Below are positions 55,135-64,000 of a stretch of 64,000 nucleotides of DNA, in pieces. Position 1 is the stretch's first letter. Each line of letters begins with the position of its first letter. Origin of the DNA: Auriscalpium vulgare (taxonomy: Eukaryota > Basidiomycota > Agaricomycetes > Russulales > Auriscalpiaceae); NCBI GenBank assembly GCA_019915015.1, contig JAHBBC010000007.1:62001-126000 (forward strand), given 5' to 3'. Below the pieces are notes generated by a model, which made no database searches, was not told where the DNA came from, and saw nothing but the letters and a program-made list of their open reading frames with translations. The position numbers were made by a program, and so were the translations under genes.

Positions 55135-55930
55135 ATGTTCGTACACGCCAACACCTCCTGCAGCGCACACGCTTACATCTGCACACTCGCAGGCCGCCGA
55201 AAGGCTCCTCCCGAAAGAAGGGCTCTAACGTGCCCAGTGCCGAGGGCACCGCGACGCCCCAGGTCCCAGTACGCCTCGGCCTCATGCCTTCCCTACAACC
55301 TGCTCACACACTCGCAGACCCTGGGCGAGCAGATGTCCATCCTGCACAGCCCGCGCCCGTTCAAGAATCCTGCGTACACGAAGAACACGAACCGGCGCAC
55401 GAAGAATCTCAAGGCCGTGCTCGGCCAGGAGCGAGAGCGCGAGCGCCTCGAGAGGGAGCGGCGGCGAGTGGAGCGCGAGGAGGCCATGGATGTGGATGCA
55501 AATGGAAGCGCAGAGCGGCACGAGGAGGAGGATCTCCCGTCGTGTGAGTGCTCGGTCCTCGTTTGTGGGCTGGTACGCCGGTGAAGGGGCTTGAAAGGGT
55601 CACTGATAGAACGTATTTACGGGTAGACGCGTCGATCGAGGCGCCGCCGTCGTTTCTTCCGCAGCGGCACTACTGTGATATCACAGGTCTTGAGGTGAGT
55701 CTTATCCCCCCATGACGCCTGCTCGCTATAACAAATTGGGTCGTAGGCGCCGTATACAGACCCAGTGACGGGGCTGCGGTACCATGACAAGAGCATATAC
55801 GAGCTCATTAAGGGCCTGGTGCGCACTCCTTGCCTTGTCCTGTGTTGGTCTGGCTGATCATCTCACGCAGTCTGCGAGCGCGGCGAAGGAATATTTGTCG
55901 GCGCGCGGAGTCAATCCCATCGTCAAGTGA
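55135..55930 (+). CDS. IES6: INO80 chromatin-remodelling complex subunit Ies6 (YL1_C domain)
   Basis: Exons 55135-55543, 55627-55694, 55747-55818 and 55871-55930 join in phase. The conserved core starts at PRPFKNPAYTKNTNRRTKNL, followed by a Glu/Arg coiled-coil stretch. The C-terminal YL1_C domain reads LPQRHYCDITGLE|APYTDPVTGLRYHDKSIYELIKGL, and the protein ends ARGVNPIVK. Ies6 works with Arp5 in the INO80 nucleosome remodeller in the nucleus. The core is unmistakable but the start is not: ATG 55333 (MSILHSPRPFKN) would match the usual length better, while the open frame begins at ATG 55135 with a Cys/Arg/Pro-rich extension unlike the family. Confidence 0.88.
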
Positions 55931-56639
55931 TTTTGGATTGGTGGGATTTTTCTGGCGAGCCTGACGGCCTGGCTCCCTGAACACCATATGAGCCTGTGCA
56001 GTGTTTGCCAAGTGCTGCGAGGGGACTCATCAAGGTCAGCTTACAAGGAGAAGGCAGAGACCCTTCTGTAGGAATCGAGGACCACGGAGCATTACCTCCT
56101 CCTCGCTCCTTTGGCCCAGTTCCGACTTTCGAGCTGCAAGCATGCGGCTACGCATTAATGCACCACGGAAATACGGCGCTTATAATAATTTGTTTGGAAT
56201 CGCAACTTGCTTGGACATATTTTGCACGATTGGTACTTACCACCGACGAGCAAACTATCTTGCGCGCTCGATAACACATGTTTCAGGCGCTGAGGCTGTC
56301 GCGAATCTTTCGGATGGTGAGCACACAGTTTGCGCGGAAACGGACTTACATATGTACGAGCTCGGAGCAGCTGCTGCAAGTGCTCTTGATGTTATTGACG
56401 ACATGGAAGGTGGTCGTGCGCGTGCATCGTGTTGCACAATATTGCCATTGGCCCATGTCTGTATGTCTTGACCGAACAGAGCACAGGGCCCCGGAGCTCT
56501 ATGTAATGAGGCTTGACAAAGGCTTGATGCTTGAGGCGGGGCGGCTAGTCGGATGCATAGAAAAACGCGAGCATGTGATTTGCATACCCCGCATAAGGTC
56601 CGCGGCCGAAAAGCTACTGTACTCCTTCTCTCAGCCATC
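55931..56639. other. intergenic, nothing recognised
   Basis: Short ORFs on both strands lack any recognisable motif. It separates IES6 from the acyl-CoA dehydrogenase and probably contains the latter's promoter. Confidence 0.4.
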
Positions 56640-58222
56640 ATGTTGCGCTCTTTAGCTCGTCCAGCACGCACTCTTGCAGTGGCCTCCTCGTCCTCGCGGT
56701 ACTTATTACCTCGTCTCTTCCGACCCGCGCTCACCCCGCTACAGCGCGTTCGCGACGTCCCATGCACGACGGTCGGGGATCCCTTCGCTGCACACATTTA
56801 CGGATGAGGAGCAAATGCTCCGCGAGACTGGTGCGTCACAGGCTTCTTCACGGCTCTTCAATATCCTCAGTGCGAACACAGTGTCGAAATTCGCCCAGGA
56901 CGTGGTCGGCCCGAAGGTGCGAGAGATGGACGAGAACGAGCAGATGGACCCCTCTGTCATTCAGGGATGCTTTGAGCAAGGGGTGCGCTTCCTTACCAAC
57001 CATACCAGCCTGTGTTGACCAGAAACATCATATAGCTTATGGGCATCGAGACCAGCGCGGACCATGGCGGTGCTGAGTGTTCGTTCACCTCTGCCATCAT
57101 CGCCATTGAAGAGCTCGCCAAGGTGGACCCGTCCGTGTCCGTCATGGTTGACGTGCACAACACACTTGTCAATACCGTCTTCCGCACCTACGGTACGCCT
57201 GAGCAGCGGGACAAGTGGCTACCCCAGCTCGCCGAGTCGAAGGTGCGCTAGGTATTCTCACACAGCCCTGGATTACCCCGGGCGTGTGCGCATATCAAAG
57301 ATTGATTCTAAGTAACGCGAAATAGCTCGGCAGCTTCTGTCTCTCTGAGCCGGCATCCGGCTCAGACGCGTTTGCGCTGCAAACTCGCGCTGTGAAGGAT
57401 GGGGACGACTGGATCATCAACGGCTCCAAAATGTGGATCACTAACTCTTACGAGGCGGAGGTTTTCCTCATATTTGCCAACGTACTTCCTTCCTCTATGT
57501 TCCGCAAACCTCCTCTGATATCTTTCAATTCAGATTGACCCTAGCAAAGGGTACAAGGGCATCACCTGCTTCATTGCGACTAAGGACATGGGCATCCAGA
57601 TCGCTAAGAAGGAACAGAAACTCGGCATCCGCGCCAGCTCGACATGTACGCTCAACTTTGACGACATGCGCGTGCCCGCGGCGAACGTGATCGGCGGCGA
57701 GGGCAAGGGCTACAAAATTGCGATCGAGATCCTGAACGAGGGGCGCATCGGGATCGCCGCGCAGATGCTCGGGCTCGCGCAAGGCGCGTTCGACCGCGCG
57801 GTGCCGTACACGTTCGAGCGCAAGCAGTTCGGGCAGGCCGTCGGCACGTTCCAGGGCATGGCGTTCCAGCAGGCGCGCGCGGCGATCGACCTCGAGAGCG
57901 CGCGGCTGCTCACGTACAACGCGGCGCGCCTGAAGGAGGAGGGGCGGCCGTTCACGCGCGAGGCGGCGATGGCCAAGTACTGGGCGAGCGTCGTCGCGCA
58001 GAGTGTGTCCGGGCAGGCGATCGAATGGGCGGGTGGCGTCGGGTTCACGCGCGAGACGGGGATCGAGAAGTACTGGCGGGACTCGAAGATCGTATGTCGT
58101 TTTAATCTCTCGCGCCGCTCACTATTAATCATTAATGTCTCTGCCAGGGTGCTATTTACGAGGGGACGTCGAACATCCAACTTCAGACTATCGCCAAGTT
58201 CATCCAGAAGCAATACTCATAG
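56640..58222 (+). CDS. mitochondrial acyl-CoA dehydrogenase (short/branched-chain type)
   Basis: Seven exons join in phase: 56640-56698, 56745-56830, 56882-56982, 57036-57242, 57326-57481, 57534-58091, 58148-58222, about 413 residues. An Arg/Ser/Ala-rich start ([20 protein letters not shown]) is a mitochondrial presequence. [20 protein letters not shown] opens the N-domain. [19 protein letters not shown] and [13 protein letters not shown] are the flavin-contact signatures, RKQFGQ marks the C-domain, and [16 protein letters not shown] near the end contains the catalytic-base Glu of this subfamily. It oxidises acyl-CoA thioesters with FAD, passing electrons to ETF in the matrix; ACADS/ACADSB-type chain preference is inferred from similarity. 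Introns are 46-83 bases. No lesions found. Confidence 0.95.
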
Positions 58223-58279
58223 GCATGGAAGGGCACGGCTCAACACTGTACAGTACGCACGTCCTATCAACGTGTCCGT

Positions 58280-58423
58280 TCATTTTTCAGCAAGGACACC
58301 AGTCAGGGTATGAGTGAATATGTCGGAGGTTGCCGCGCTGGGTAAGAATAAACCGACGCCACCTGCGATGAAGAAGGAGATCAGCACGATGCAGGGCATG
58401 TCGCGGAGAGCGAGCTCCGCCGC
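58280..58423 (-). other. possible last exon of an unrecognised membrane protein
   Basis: After a CCACAG acceptor at 58424-58429 the minus strand reads AAELALRDMPCIVLISFFIA, a hydrophobic run of about 25 residues, then ATSDIFTHTLTGVLAEK and a TGA at 58282-58280. It looks coding and contains one membrane-span-like segment. Exons upstream (58430-58930) could not be linked convincingly. It would be tail-to-tail with the acyl-CoA dehydrogenase. Confidence 0.35.
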
Positions 58424-58429
58424 CTGTGG

Positions 58430-59485
58430 CGAACATGTCGAATGTCGCTCGTGTAGCACTGGCTGGGGCCGACTGATTGGATGCTATAAGTATCCGGTGG
58501 CAAGGAGATGCGTTCGTCTCGACGATGGCGTCGACTCGACGTGTCGACTTCGCCACTAAGGCGCTGAGTGCTGCTGCTCTTGTGCCGGACGCAGACGGCA
58601 TGATCGAAGTATGATTGCCGTGGCACTGGACGGCCCCATGCCACACATCAACTACCATCCGCAGGGCCCGCTGGATACGCGAAGAGGGGCAGCGAGACGG
58701 GAAACGTATGACTGGGCCGTCTGTTGAGCTGGGGCGACACTGCCAGCGGAGTGAGGGCGGGTTGCGCGCGTCAACTCGCAGCACACCCACAGATTGACAG
58801 GCTCGTTCTCCGGAGAGCACTCCGCCATTGACGCGAGGGTCCTGATCGTCGTGAATGGCGGCGAGCGACTCGTGCGCGGAAGCACGCCAGTATTTAGCTA
58901 AGATCTGCGCAAAGAAAATATGAAGTGCATACAACTAAGATCACCATCCTGCTAAATATCTCTCGCGCCGTTGAAGCCGCCACTCACCACCACGTCCCGC
59001 TGCACGACCTCCGACTCGTTCCGCGGCACAATGCGCTCATACCCAAGCATCTGGGCAGCGCGAGCCAGGAGCGAGACAGAAATCCGAAGGTGGTTCTGAT
59101 GAATTCATCGGCGGGTGACAGAACTGATTGCAGGCCTTGTGCAGGCCTCAGATGCACGGAAGCCACGCATCTTCTATCTAACATGTCCGAGTTGTCTTTT
59201 CCATCAGGATGGCTTTAGCGTCGTGTCGTTTATATTCAATGGTATTTGGCCGGCGTCGCCCAGCGACATCCTTCTCCTCCCCGCTTGAGGTGAGCGCAAA
59301 ATATTCTCTTGCATTTGTCGAGCGATGTGTGATCGTCGTCTGTCAGAGTCATCCCGCGCTTGCATCGCAATGCGCCGCGGCTTTCTCACCGGCAAAGGTT
59401 GCGAAGGCTCCTGATCTCTCCGCCGTCTCTCCAACCCCCGCTGTCCGCCTGACTCCTCCCATCGTTCCCATCCCGGCGTCCCTCA
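58430..59485. other. unassigned stretch
   Basis: A plus-strand frame (about 58528-58730) reads MASTRRVDFATKALSAA and, after a stop, MPHINYHPQGPLDTRRGAAR, which may be a decayed gene. Nothing can be assigned. 59220-59480 probably holds 5' exons of the SET-domain pseudogene, including a GTGAGC...GTCAG intron at 59290-59346. Confidence 0.25.
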
Positions 59486-60666
59486 TGTTGAATCCTTCGG
59501 TAGAGTGTAACGACGCCCCAGATGCCGTCAACCAAGCACTTCAGAACAATTCATTGTTCCTCAGATACGAGCACATCGACATCCCCGACGTGGACGGTGG
59601 CTCACATATCATCACGGCCGGCGTATATATACTTCACACGGGATCAACCGCCTTTCATCTCACGCTCCTGGAAGCCGCTCGACCGCTCTGTGGCCGGGCG
59701 GTACGAAATTCGAGAGACCGAGCGCGCAGGCAAGAGCATGTTCTCCCTGGACAGACACGACCCTGACGGTCTCATCGCCTGCGAGCGGCCGCTCGTGATC
59801 GCCTCACTCCCGCCTATAAGGTCTGAAGGGCCAGACGCGATGGAAGGCACTTTGGGAACATGCCCGAGGAGACGCGCCGTCTTTTCCTTTCAAATGCACC
59901 GCGGCCCACGTACAGCGCACTCACCGGGAGTGGCCATCACCATGACGAACGGGTTCACGCTCAAGCGCGTGCCAGGAAGTATCGACCGGTGCAGCGGCGT
60001 GTTCAACGACCTCTCGCGTATCAACCTGGTGCGCTGTCCTCCTGCGCTCGCGGTGCCTTGCATATGCTGACGCGCCGCAGCTGTGTGCCAAACGCCATGT
60101 ACCGTTAGGACGGCGACTCCCTCACCCTCGAGATCCGCGCGTTGCGGCCTATCGCCCCCGGCGAGGAGGTCACCCTCTCATACGTGCACGCATGTGCGCG
60201 TTACGATGAGCGCCGTTCGGACCTCCAGCAACGCTACGGCTTCACGTGCACCTGCTCGTCGTGCTCCCTGGCTCCGGCAGAGCAGTTCGTCAACGACCAA
60301 GTGCGTCGCGCAGCCGAACACATGACCTCCGCGAAGGTGCGCGTCACCAGCGCCAGCGCGCTCAGGGGTACCAAGGAGGCTCTCGGCATCGCACGGCGCA
60401 TACGCGCGGCAGGGTTGTTCCATCCATTCGTTTGGGACCGGATCGCGGCGACGCTGGTGGCAGCCGCGTGCGCGCTGGGGGAAAGGGCGCGCGCGGTACG
60501 GTGGGCGCGGGTGGCGGCGCAGGCGGCGCGGATGCAGATGGAGGGGGTGGCGGCGGAACAGACCAAGTGGATGCGTGGTGCGCGGATGGGAGATGAGAGC
60601 GCTGGCAGTGAGAAGAGGGTTGTTTGGAATGGGCCGCAGTTTTGCCCGTCGCCTGGTGCGATATAG
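59486..60666 (+). pseudogene. SET-domain protein gene, broken
   Basis: Readable parts in order: a linker, then YEIRETERAGKSMFSLDRHD and LIACERPLVI (start of SET, about 59702-59800); FNDLSRIN (59999-60026); after an intron, CVPNAMYR (about 60082-60107); DGDSLTLEIRALRPIAPGEE and VTLSYVHACARYDERRSDLQ; the post-SET cysteines YGFTCTCSSC; and a helical tail to TAG 60664-60666. The layout matches fungal SMYD/SET5-like proteins, which methylate lysines. Lesions: a TAG at 60106-60108 replaces the Trp expected after CVPNAMYR, the NHSC motif is altered, and the link between 59600 and 59700 needs an unclear splice. Confidence 0.75.
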
Positions 60667-60875
60667 CTCGTCTCCGCAAGAATGCAGGTGCCAGCCTGAT
60701 TGCCTGATAGAGAGAGGGTTGGTCAAAGCCAGAACTCGCCCCGCACTCAACGCATCCAGCATGCGCGCGGCATGTCTCACTGCCTGAGTGCTTCAGCCTG
60801 CACTGCAATGCTCAGGTCAGTGAAACTCCCTGAGCCGCGGCCACTTCCGCACGAACGAGACAGCGTCCGCTGGTC

Positions 60876-60883
60876 TATATAAA
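60876..60883 (+). promoter_or_regulatory. TATA box
   Basis: TATATAAA, followed after about 30 bases by a CA-rich leader leading to the ATG at 61005. It is one of the clearest core promoters in the window. Confidence 0.65.
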
Positions 60884-61004
60884 CCCATCGCATCCACCCC
60901 GAATGGCCATCACTGGTTGCCCACTTACACCTATCACCCACCCACCGAATATCCACACCGCACACCGCACCTCTCACACACGCGCTACAACTTCATACCA
61001 CACA

Positions 61005-61364
61005 ATGTCACCACCATCTGGCTTTTCACCAACGCTTCCGCCACACAAGCGCTACCTATCATTGTCTGCCGACGGAAAACAGGAGCGCCCTGATCGCCTC
61101 CCGAAAAACAAGTTCTTCGCGGCCATCATACGTTTCCGGCGGAGGACGGGCCACCTCGGCGGGCTGCCGCAGGATCTCTCCCAGTCACACTTCCTTCAGC
61201 AGGTGCAGAAGCATCACAACAGAGAGAGATCGAAGTACTATCATCTCCCGCCGCAACCGATGTTTTCGACCTTGGATGATCTGGAGGCGCTGGAGTGGCA
61301 GCATAAACGCGACCTGGCGGAGCTGGTGTTGGCGGATCGTGAAAGGAAGCGCCTGGAGGAATAA
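61005..61364 (+). CDS. small basic protein of 119 residues, unrecognised
   Basis: Single exon. Start chosen at ATG 61005 (CACAATGTC), about 120 bases after a TATA box and a CA-rich leader; an in-frame ATG at 60903 would fall near the presumed transcription start. The protein is rich in Arg, Lys, His and Gln, with RRRTGHLGGLPQDLSQSHFL in the middle and a charged helical end (LEWQHKRDLAELVLADRERK). No signal peptide or membrane span. The clean promoter, compact frame and lack of low complexity argue for a real gene, possibly lineage-specific. Confidence 0.6.
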   Translation: MSPPSGFSPTLPPHKRYLSLSADGKQERPDRLPKNKFFAAIIRFRRRTGHLGGLPQDLSQSHFLQQVQKHHNRERSKYYHLPPQPMFSTLDDLEALEWQHKRDLAELVLADRERKRLEE

Positions 61365-61762
61365 TAGGGGGGTAGGACTCGTATGCGCCGGCCACATAAT
61401 TGTCGCTGTCGGTTCAGTTTCGTTAGAGCTTCACATCATGGAATTAAGGCAAAGCACGCGCTGGGATTATTTACCTATCATGGTCTCGCTGAATTTGTGT
61501 GTAATGTGTGTATCCAAGCATATCTATCATATACCTGTGTGTTTGTGTACAAGCAAGAGATCTCTGCGCGTATGTGTCATGGCTCGATCGCCATGATGTG
61601 CCGTCCTGTCACTTTTATCAAACGACTAGTAATTGTCGACCGTTTCTAAGTGGGCGTGCGACATGGGAAGAGGATGGGCATCGATGTGGCGGTGGCAGCC
61701 TGTGCCAATCAGCAAAAGCCCCAGAATCTTATATTACATTTTATGAGGTTATATTACTTCCC
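61365..61762. other. 3' flank of the small gene, nothing else recognised
   Basis: AT-richer than its surroundings, with no ORF of note. It ends in ATTACTTCCC (61753-61762), the left target duplication of the retroposon. Confidence 0.45.
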
Positions 61763-62216
61763 TGAGGACCGGTTGAGGGAGGCGGGCGCAGCCCGCAGGG
61801 CAGGAGAAAGAGCACGGACACTGGACAGAGGACGGAGGAACGGGAACAGGGACTCGGACACGGAGGTCGAGCACGCACAGCACGAATCAGCAACGCGCCC
61901 CAGACAAAACCCGCACGCGAATCGGGGCAAACAACGACAGGGCAGCGAGCACGCCTCGCATAGGCCACGGCCGAGCATCTTCTTGTCGACACCATCTTCC
62001 CCCCCCACTCGACGAAGACGCCCCTCAAGCCACACGGGCCACCGGAACCTTGAAATGCCAAGGCTCACACTCACTCGGAGGAAACTCACGGGTCGTCGTA
62101 GGGAACAGACAGTGCATGCAGAGGAAGAGACGGTACGATACCTACGATAGCCACAGTCCTGACATACGGTACGCCGCCACGGGACTCTAAATTGGAACCA
62201 AAAAAAAAAAAAAAAA
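61763..62216 (+). mobile_element. poly(A)-tailed retroposon, 454 bases, with 10-base target duplications
   Basis: Bounded by ATTACTTCCC at 61753-61762 and 62217-62226, with a run of about 17 A at the 3' end (from about 62200). A poly(A) tail plus variable-length flanking duplication is the signature of target-primed reverse transcription, so this is a 5'-truncated LINE, a SINE, or a processed transcript. One plus-strand frame stays open to 62150 and ends shortly before the tail, which would suit the last part of a LINE ORF2, but no RT motif is present. Confidence 0.8.
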
Positions 62217-62226
62217 ATTACTTCCC

Positions 62227-62603
62227 TTCAAAAAGCGATGACTCCATTCTGGAAAAAGGACCAGCTCAACAGGTCCCAGTACTACACACGAGTTATACAG
62301 ACAGTATGATTGTGTGTTTGTGAAAGAGATCGGGTGCATATACCCTGCTCAGACAGCAGTAATGGCCGCGCCCGAATATCTTATCTTGCCTTATCTGCAT
62401 GGCAATATCAGTAAAACTCAATATAAACACCATAATATTTCGTCACTTTTGCTGATTGGCACTGGCGGCGGCGCCCGTCCGCTTGCCTCTCGAAGTCTCC
62501 ACCCACGGGCAGCCGCGGCCATCACCCTCGCCCCGTCGATCGCTCATCCTCGTCAATATCTCCTGTCGGACAAACTGCATAGCGAGCACTGCGCTGACAG
62601 TAC
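62227..62603. other. intergenic, upstream of HEM25
   Basis: AT-rich then GC-rich. No gene seen; presumed HEM25 promoter and leader. Confidence 0.4.
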
Positions 62604-64000
62604 ATGAACAATGTCGGGCAGCACCTCATGTCTGGTACGTCCCAGTCGTATGACGTCGTCGACATGACGCTCACACACAACCAGGTGCCCTCTCCGGCTT
62701 CATGTCCACAATATGCCTTCAGCCGCGTCTGTATCGCCTCTGAACATCTGCGCTCAGGATGATGGCTTACTGATGCTCGTGTGACGCAGTGGACCTGCTG
62801 AAGACGCGTCTGCAACAAGAAGAGGGTGGGCGCTCCAGGCGCGTTATCCTCGCCAATGATTCTGACGCTTGGCTGACGATGGCCGATTCTTCAGGGGTAC
62901 ACGCTCGTTGGTTCGCACAACGCGTGAAATTGTCGCGTCCAAGGGCGTGTTGGGGCTCTGGCGCGGCACGTCAGCGAGCCTCATACGGTGCGTCCTGTTT
63001 TACTGCGTGCACACGACACCTCTCTGCGTGCTATCGCCGGTATCGTTCTTACCATGCTTCTTAGAAACGTGCCCGGCATCGCATGCTACCTCACAGGCCT
63101 CAACCACGTCCGCACGCTCATGGCGACCTCTCCCTACTTCGCCGCCGTTCAGACGCATCCGCCCAATCACGACCCCACCAAGCACGCGTCCGTGCTTCCC
63201 ACCCTCACGGTCTACGGCAACCTGATTGCGGCGCGACGACACGCGTTTCGGTCGGGTTTATCCTCAACCCGTTCACCGTGCTCAAGGCGCGCTACGAGGT
63301 GCGTCATTCCAATGTGCATTCATGCGCACGAGTCCTGACCGCATGCTTCGGTAGAGCAACATGTACGCATACGGCTCCGTCGCGTCGTCTCTGGGTGAGA
63401 TCGTGCGTGGCGGCCCGCGCGAGCTGTTCCGCGGGTTCAGCGCGAGCGCACTGCGCGACGCACCGTACTCGGGTCTGTTCGTCGTCTTCTACGAGACCAT
63501 CAAGCGCGAATCGCGTATGTCCGCGCCCACTACGCCGTGGTGGACCGATACTGACTGCCATCTTCTGTGCAGGACGCATATTGGAGCCAGAGGGCCAGGG
63601 CGCTGTGGCAGCGCTGCACAGCGGCTCGGCGGCGGCAGCGGGTATGGTAGCAACGCTTGCGACGCATCCGTTTGACGTTGTGAAGGTGCGTCTCGCCGAA
63701 ACCTGTCATGCCCGACCTGACGGCTCTGTCAGACGAAGATACAGGTGCGCACAGAGGACCGATACCACGGCCTCCTCCGCACAGTGCATACAATTTGGAA
63801 GGCGCGTTTACTTTTCCTAGCAATAGTGCTCGATAGGCTGACGTGCAAACCAGCAACGCGGCGTGTCAGGATTCTTTGACGGCGCGTCACTGCGCCTCTC
63901 GCGCAAAGTTTTGTCGTCCGCAATCGGATGGGCCGTATACGAGTCCGTGCTGGTCTTTGTTCGTGCGCGGGAAAACCAGCAGCGGCGATTGCATAACGAG
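62604..64000 (+). CDS. HEM25: mitochondrial glycine carrier Hem25 (SLC25A38 type), 3' end outside window, frame slips present
   Basis: Exons read: 62604-62634, 62685-62726, 62790 to about 62840, 62894-62987, 63065-63298, 63355-63514, 63573-63685, 63733-63801, 63854-64000+. Three carrier repeats are visible: GALSGFMSTICLQPLDLLKT (PxDxxK), GFILNPFTVLKARYE (the T variant typical of this subfamily) and THPFDVVKTKIQVR. VPGIACYLTGLNHVRTLM and GFFDGASLRLSRK are further subfamily marks. It imports glycine into mitochondria for heme synthesis. One base appears lost at 63229-63232 (ATTGCGG.CGCG) and probably another at the GGGG at 62894-62897. The intron at 63802-63853 seems to use a GC donor. Confidence 0.82.

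Overview
The window looks like chromosomal DNA of a filamentous basidiomycete, most likely an Agaricomycete. Genes are split by many short GT-AG introns (about 45-85 bases), coding DNA is GC-rich, and the mobile elements are typical of mushroom genomes: hAT with Ty3/gypsy nested inside it, Helitron remnants, and non-LTR insertions. The lineage is inferred from gene style, not from a marker gene.

Layout. 1-1927: a transposon-protein remnant and the 5' half of an unrecognised host gene. 1928-18513: a hAT transposon bounded by 8-base target duplications (CTTCGACC), which splits that host gene; its other half, now frame-shifted, resumes at 18522. Inside the hAT transposase gene lies a Ty3/gypsy retrotransposon (2584-14924, 796-base LTRs, CCGG target duplication). 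Its gag is itself broken by a 2.3 kb inverted-repeat insertion. Between pol and the 3' LTR the gypsy element carries an intron-containing gene of unknown function on the opposite strand.

19500-22063: a frame-shifted aminoglycoside-phosphotransferase-like gene, a small divergent ORF, and an intact DPM1 (dolichol-phosphate mannosyltransferase). 22500-49500: a mosaic dominated by one family of fungal protein-kinase-like genes. Three copies look intact (34913-36223, 40357-39044, 48187-49512), one is chimeric, one is a pseudogene, one is 5'-truncated, and several are exon-sized relics. Two intact copies are each paired head-to-head with a member of a second, unrecognised six-exon family (33305-34331 and 46440-47456). 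This repeated kinase/unknown-gene pair is the best candidate for an undescribed system here. The mosaic also holds a 1.37 kb inverted-repeat element, a partial copy of an AGC-like kinase, a decayed CDC20-like gene, and a Helitron-like N-terminal fragment.

49800-64000 is more conventional: an AGC-like Ser/Thr kinase, an F-box pseudogene, IND1 (mitochondrial Fe-S P-loop protein), IES6 (INO80 subunit), a mitochondrial acyl-CoA dehydrogenase, a SET-domain pseudogene, a small TATA-driven gene, a poly(A)-tailed retroposon with 10-base target duplications, and the 5' part of HEM25 (SLC25A38-type mitochondrial glycine carrier).

Several otherwise good genes (IND1, HEM25, the APH-like gene) carry single-base frame slips, mostly beside short G or C runs. 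True decay and assembly error cannot be separated from the sequence alone. Splice sites are read by eye from frame continuity and GT/AG signals.
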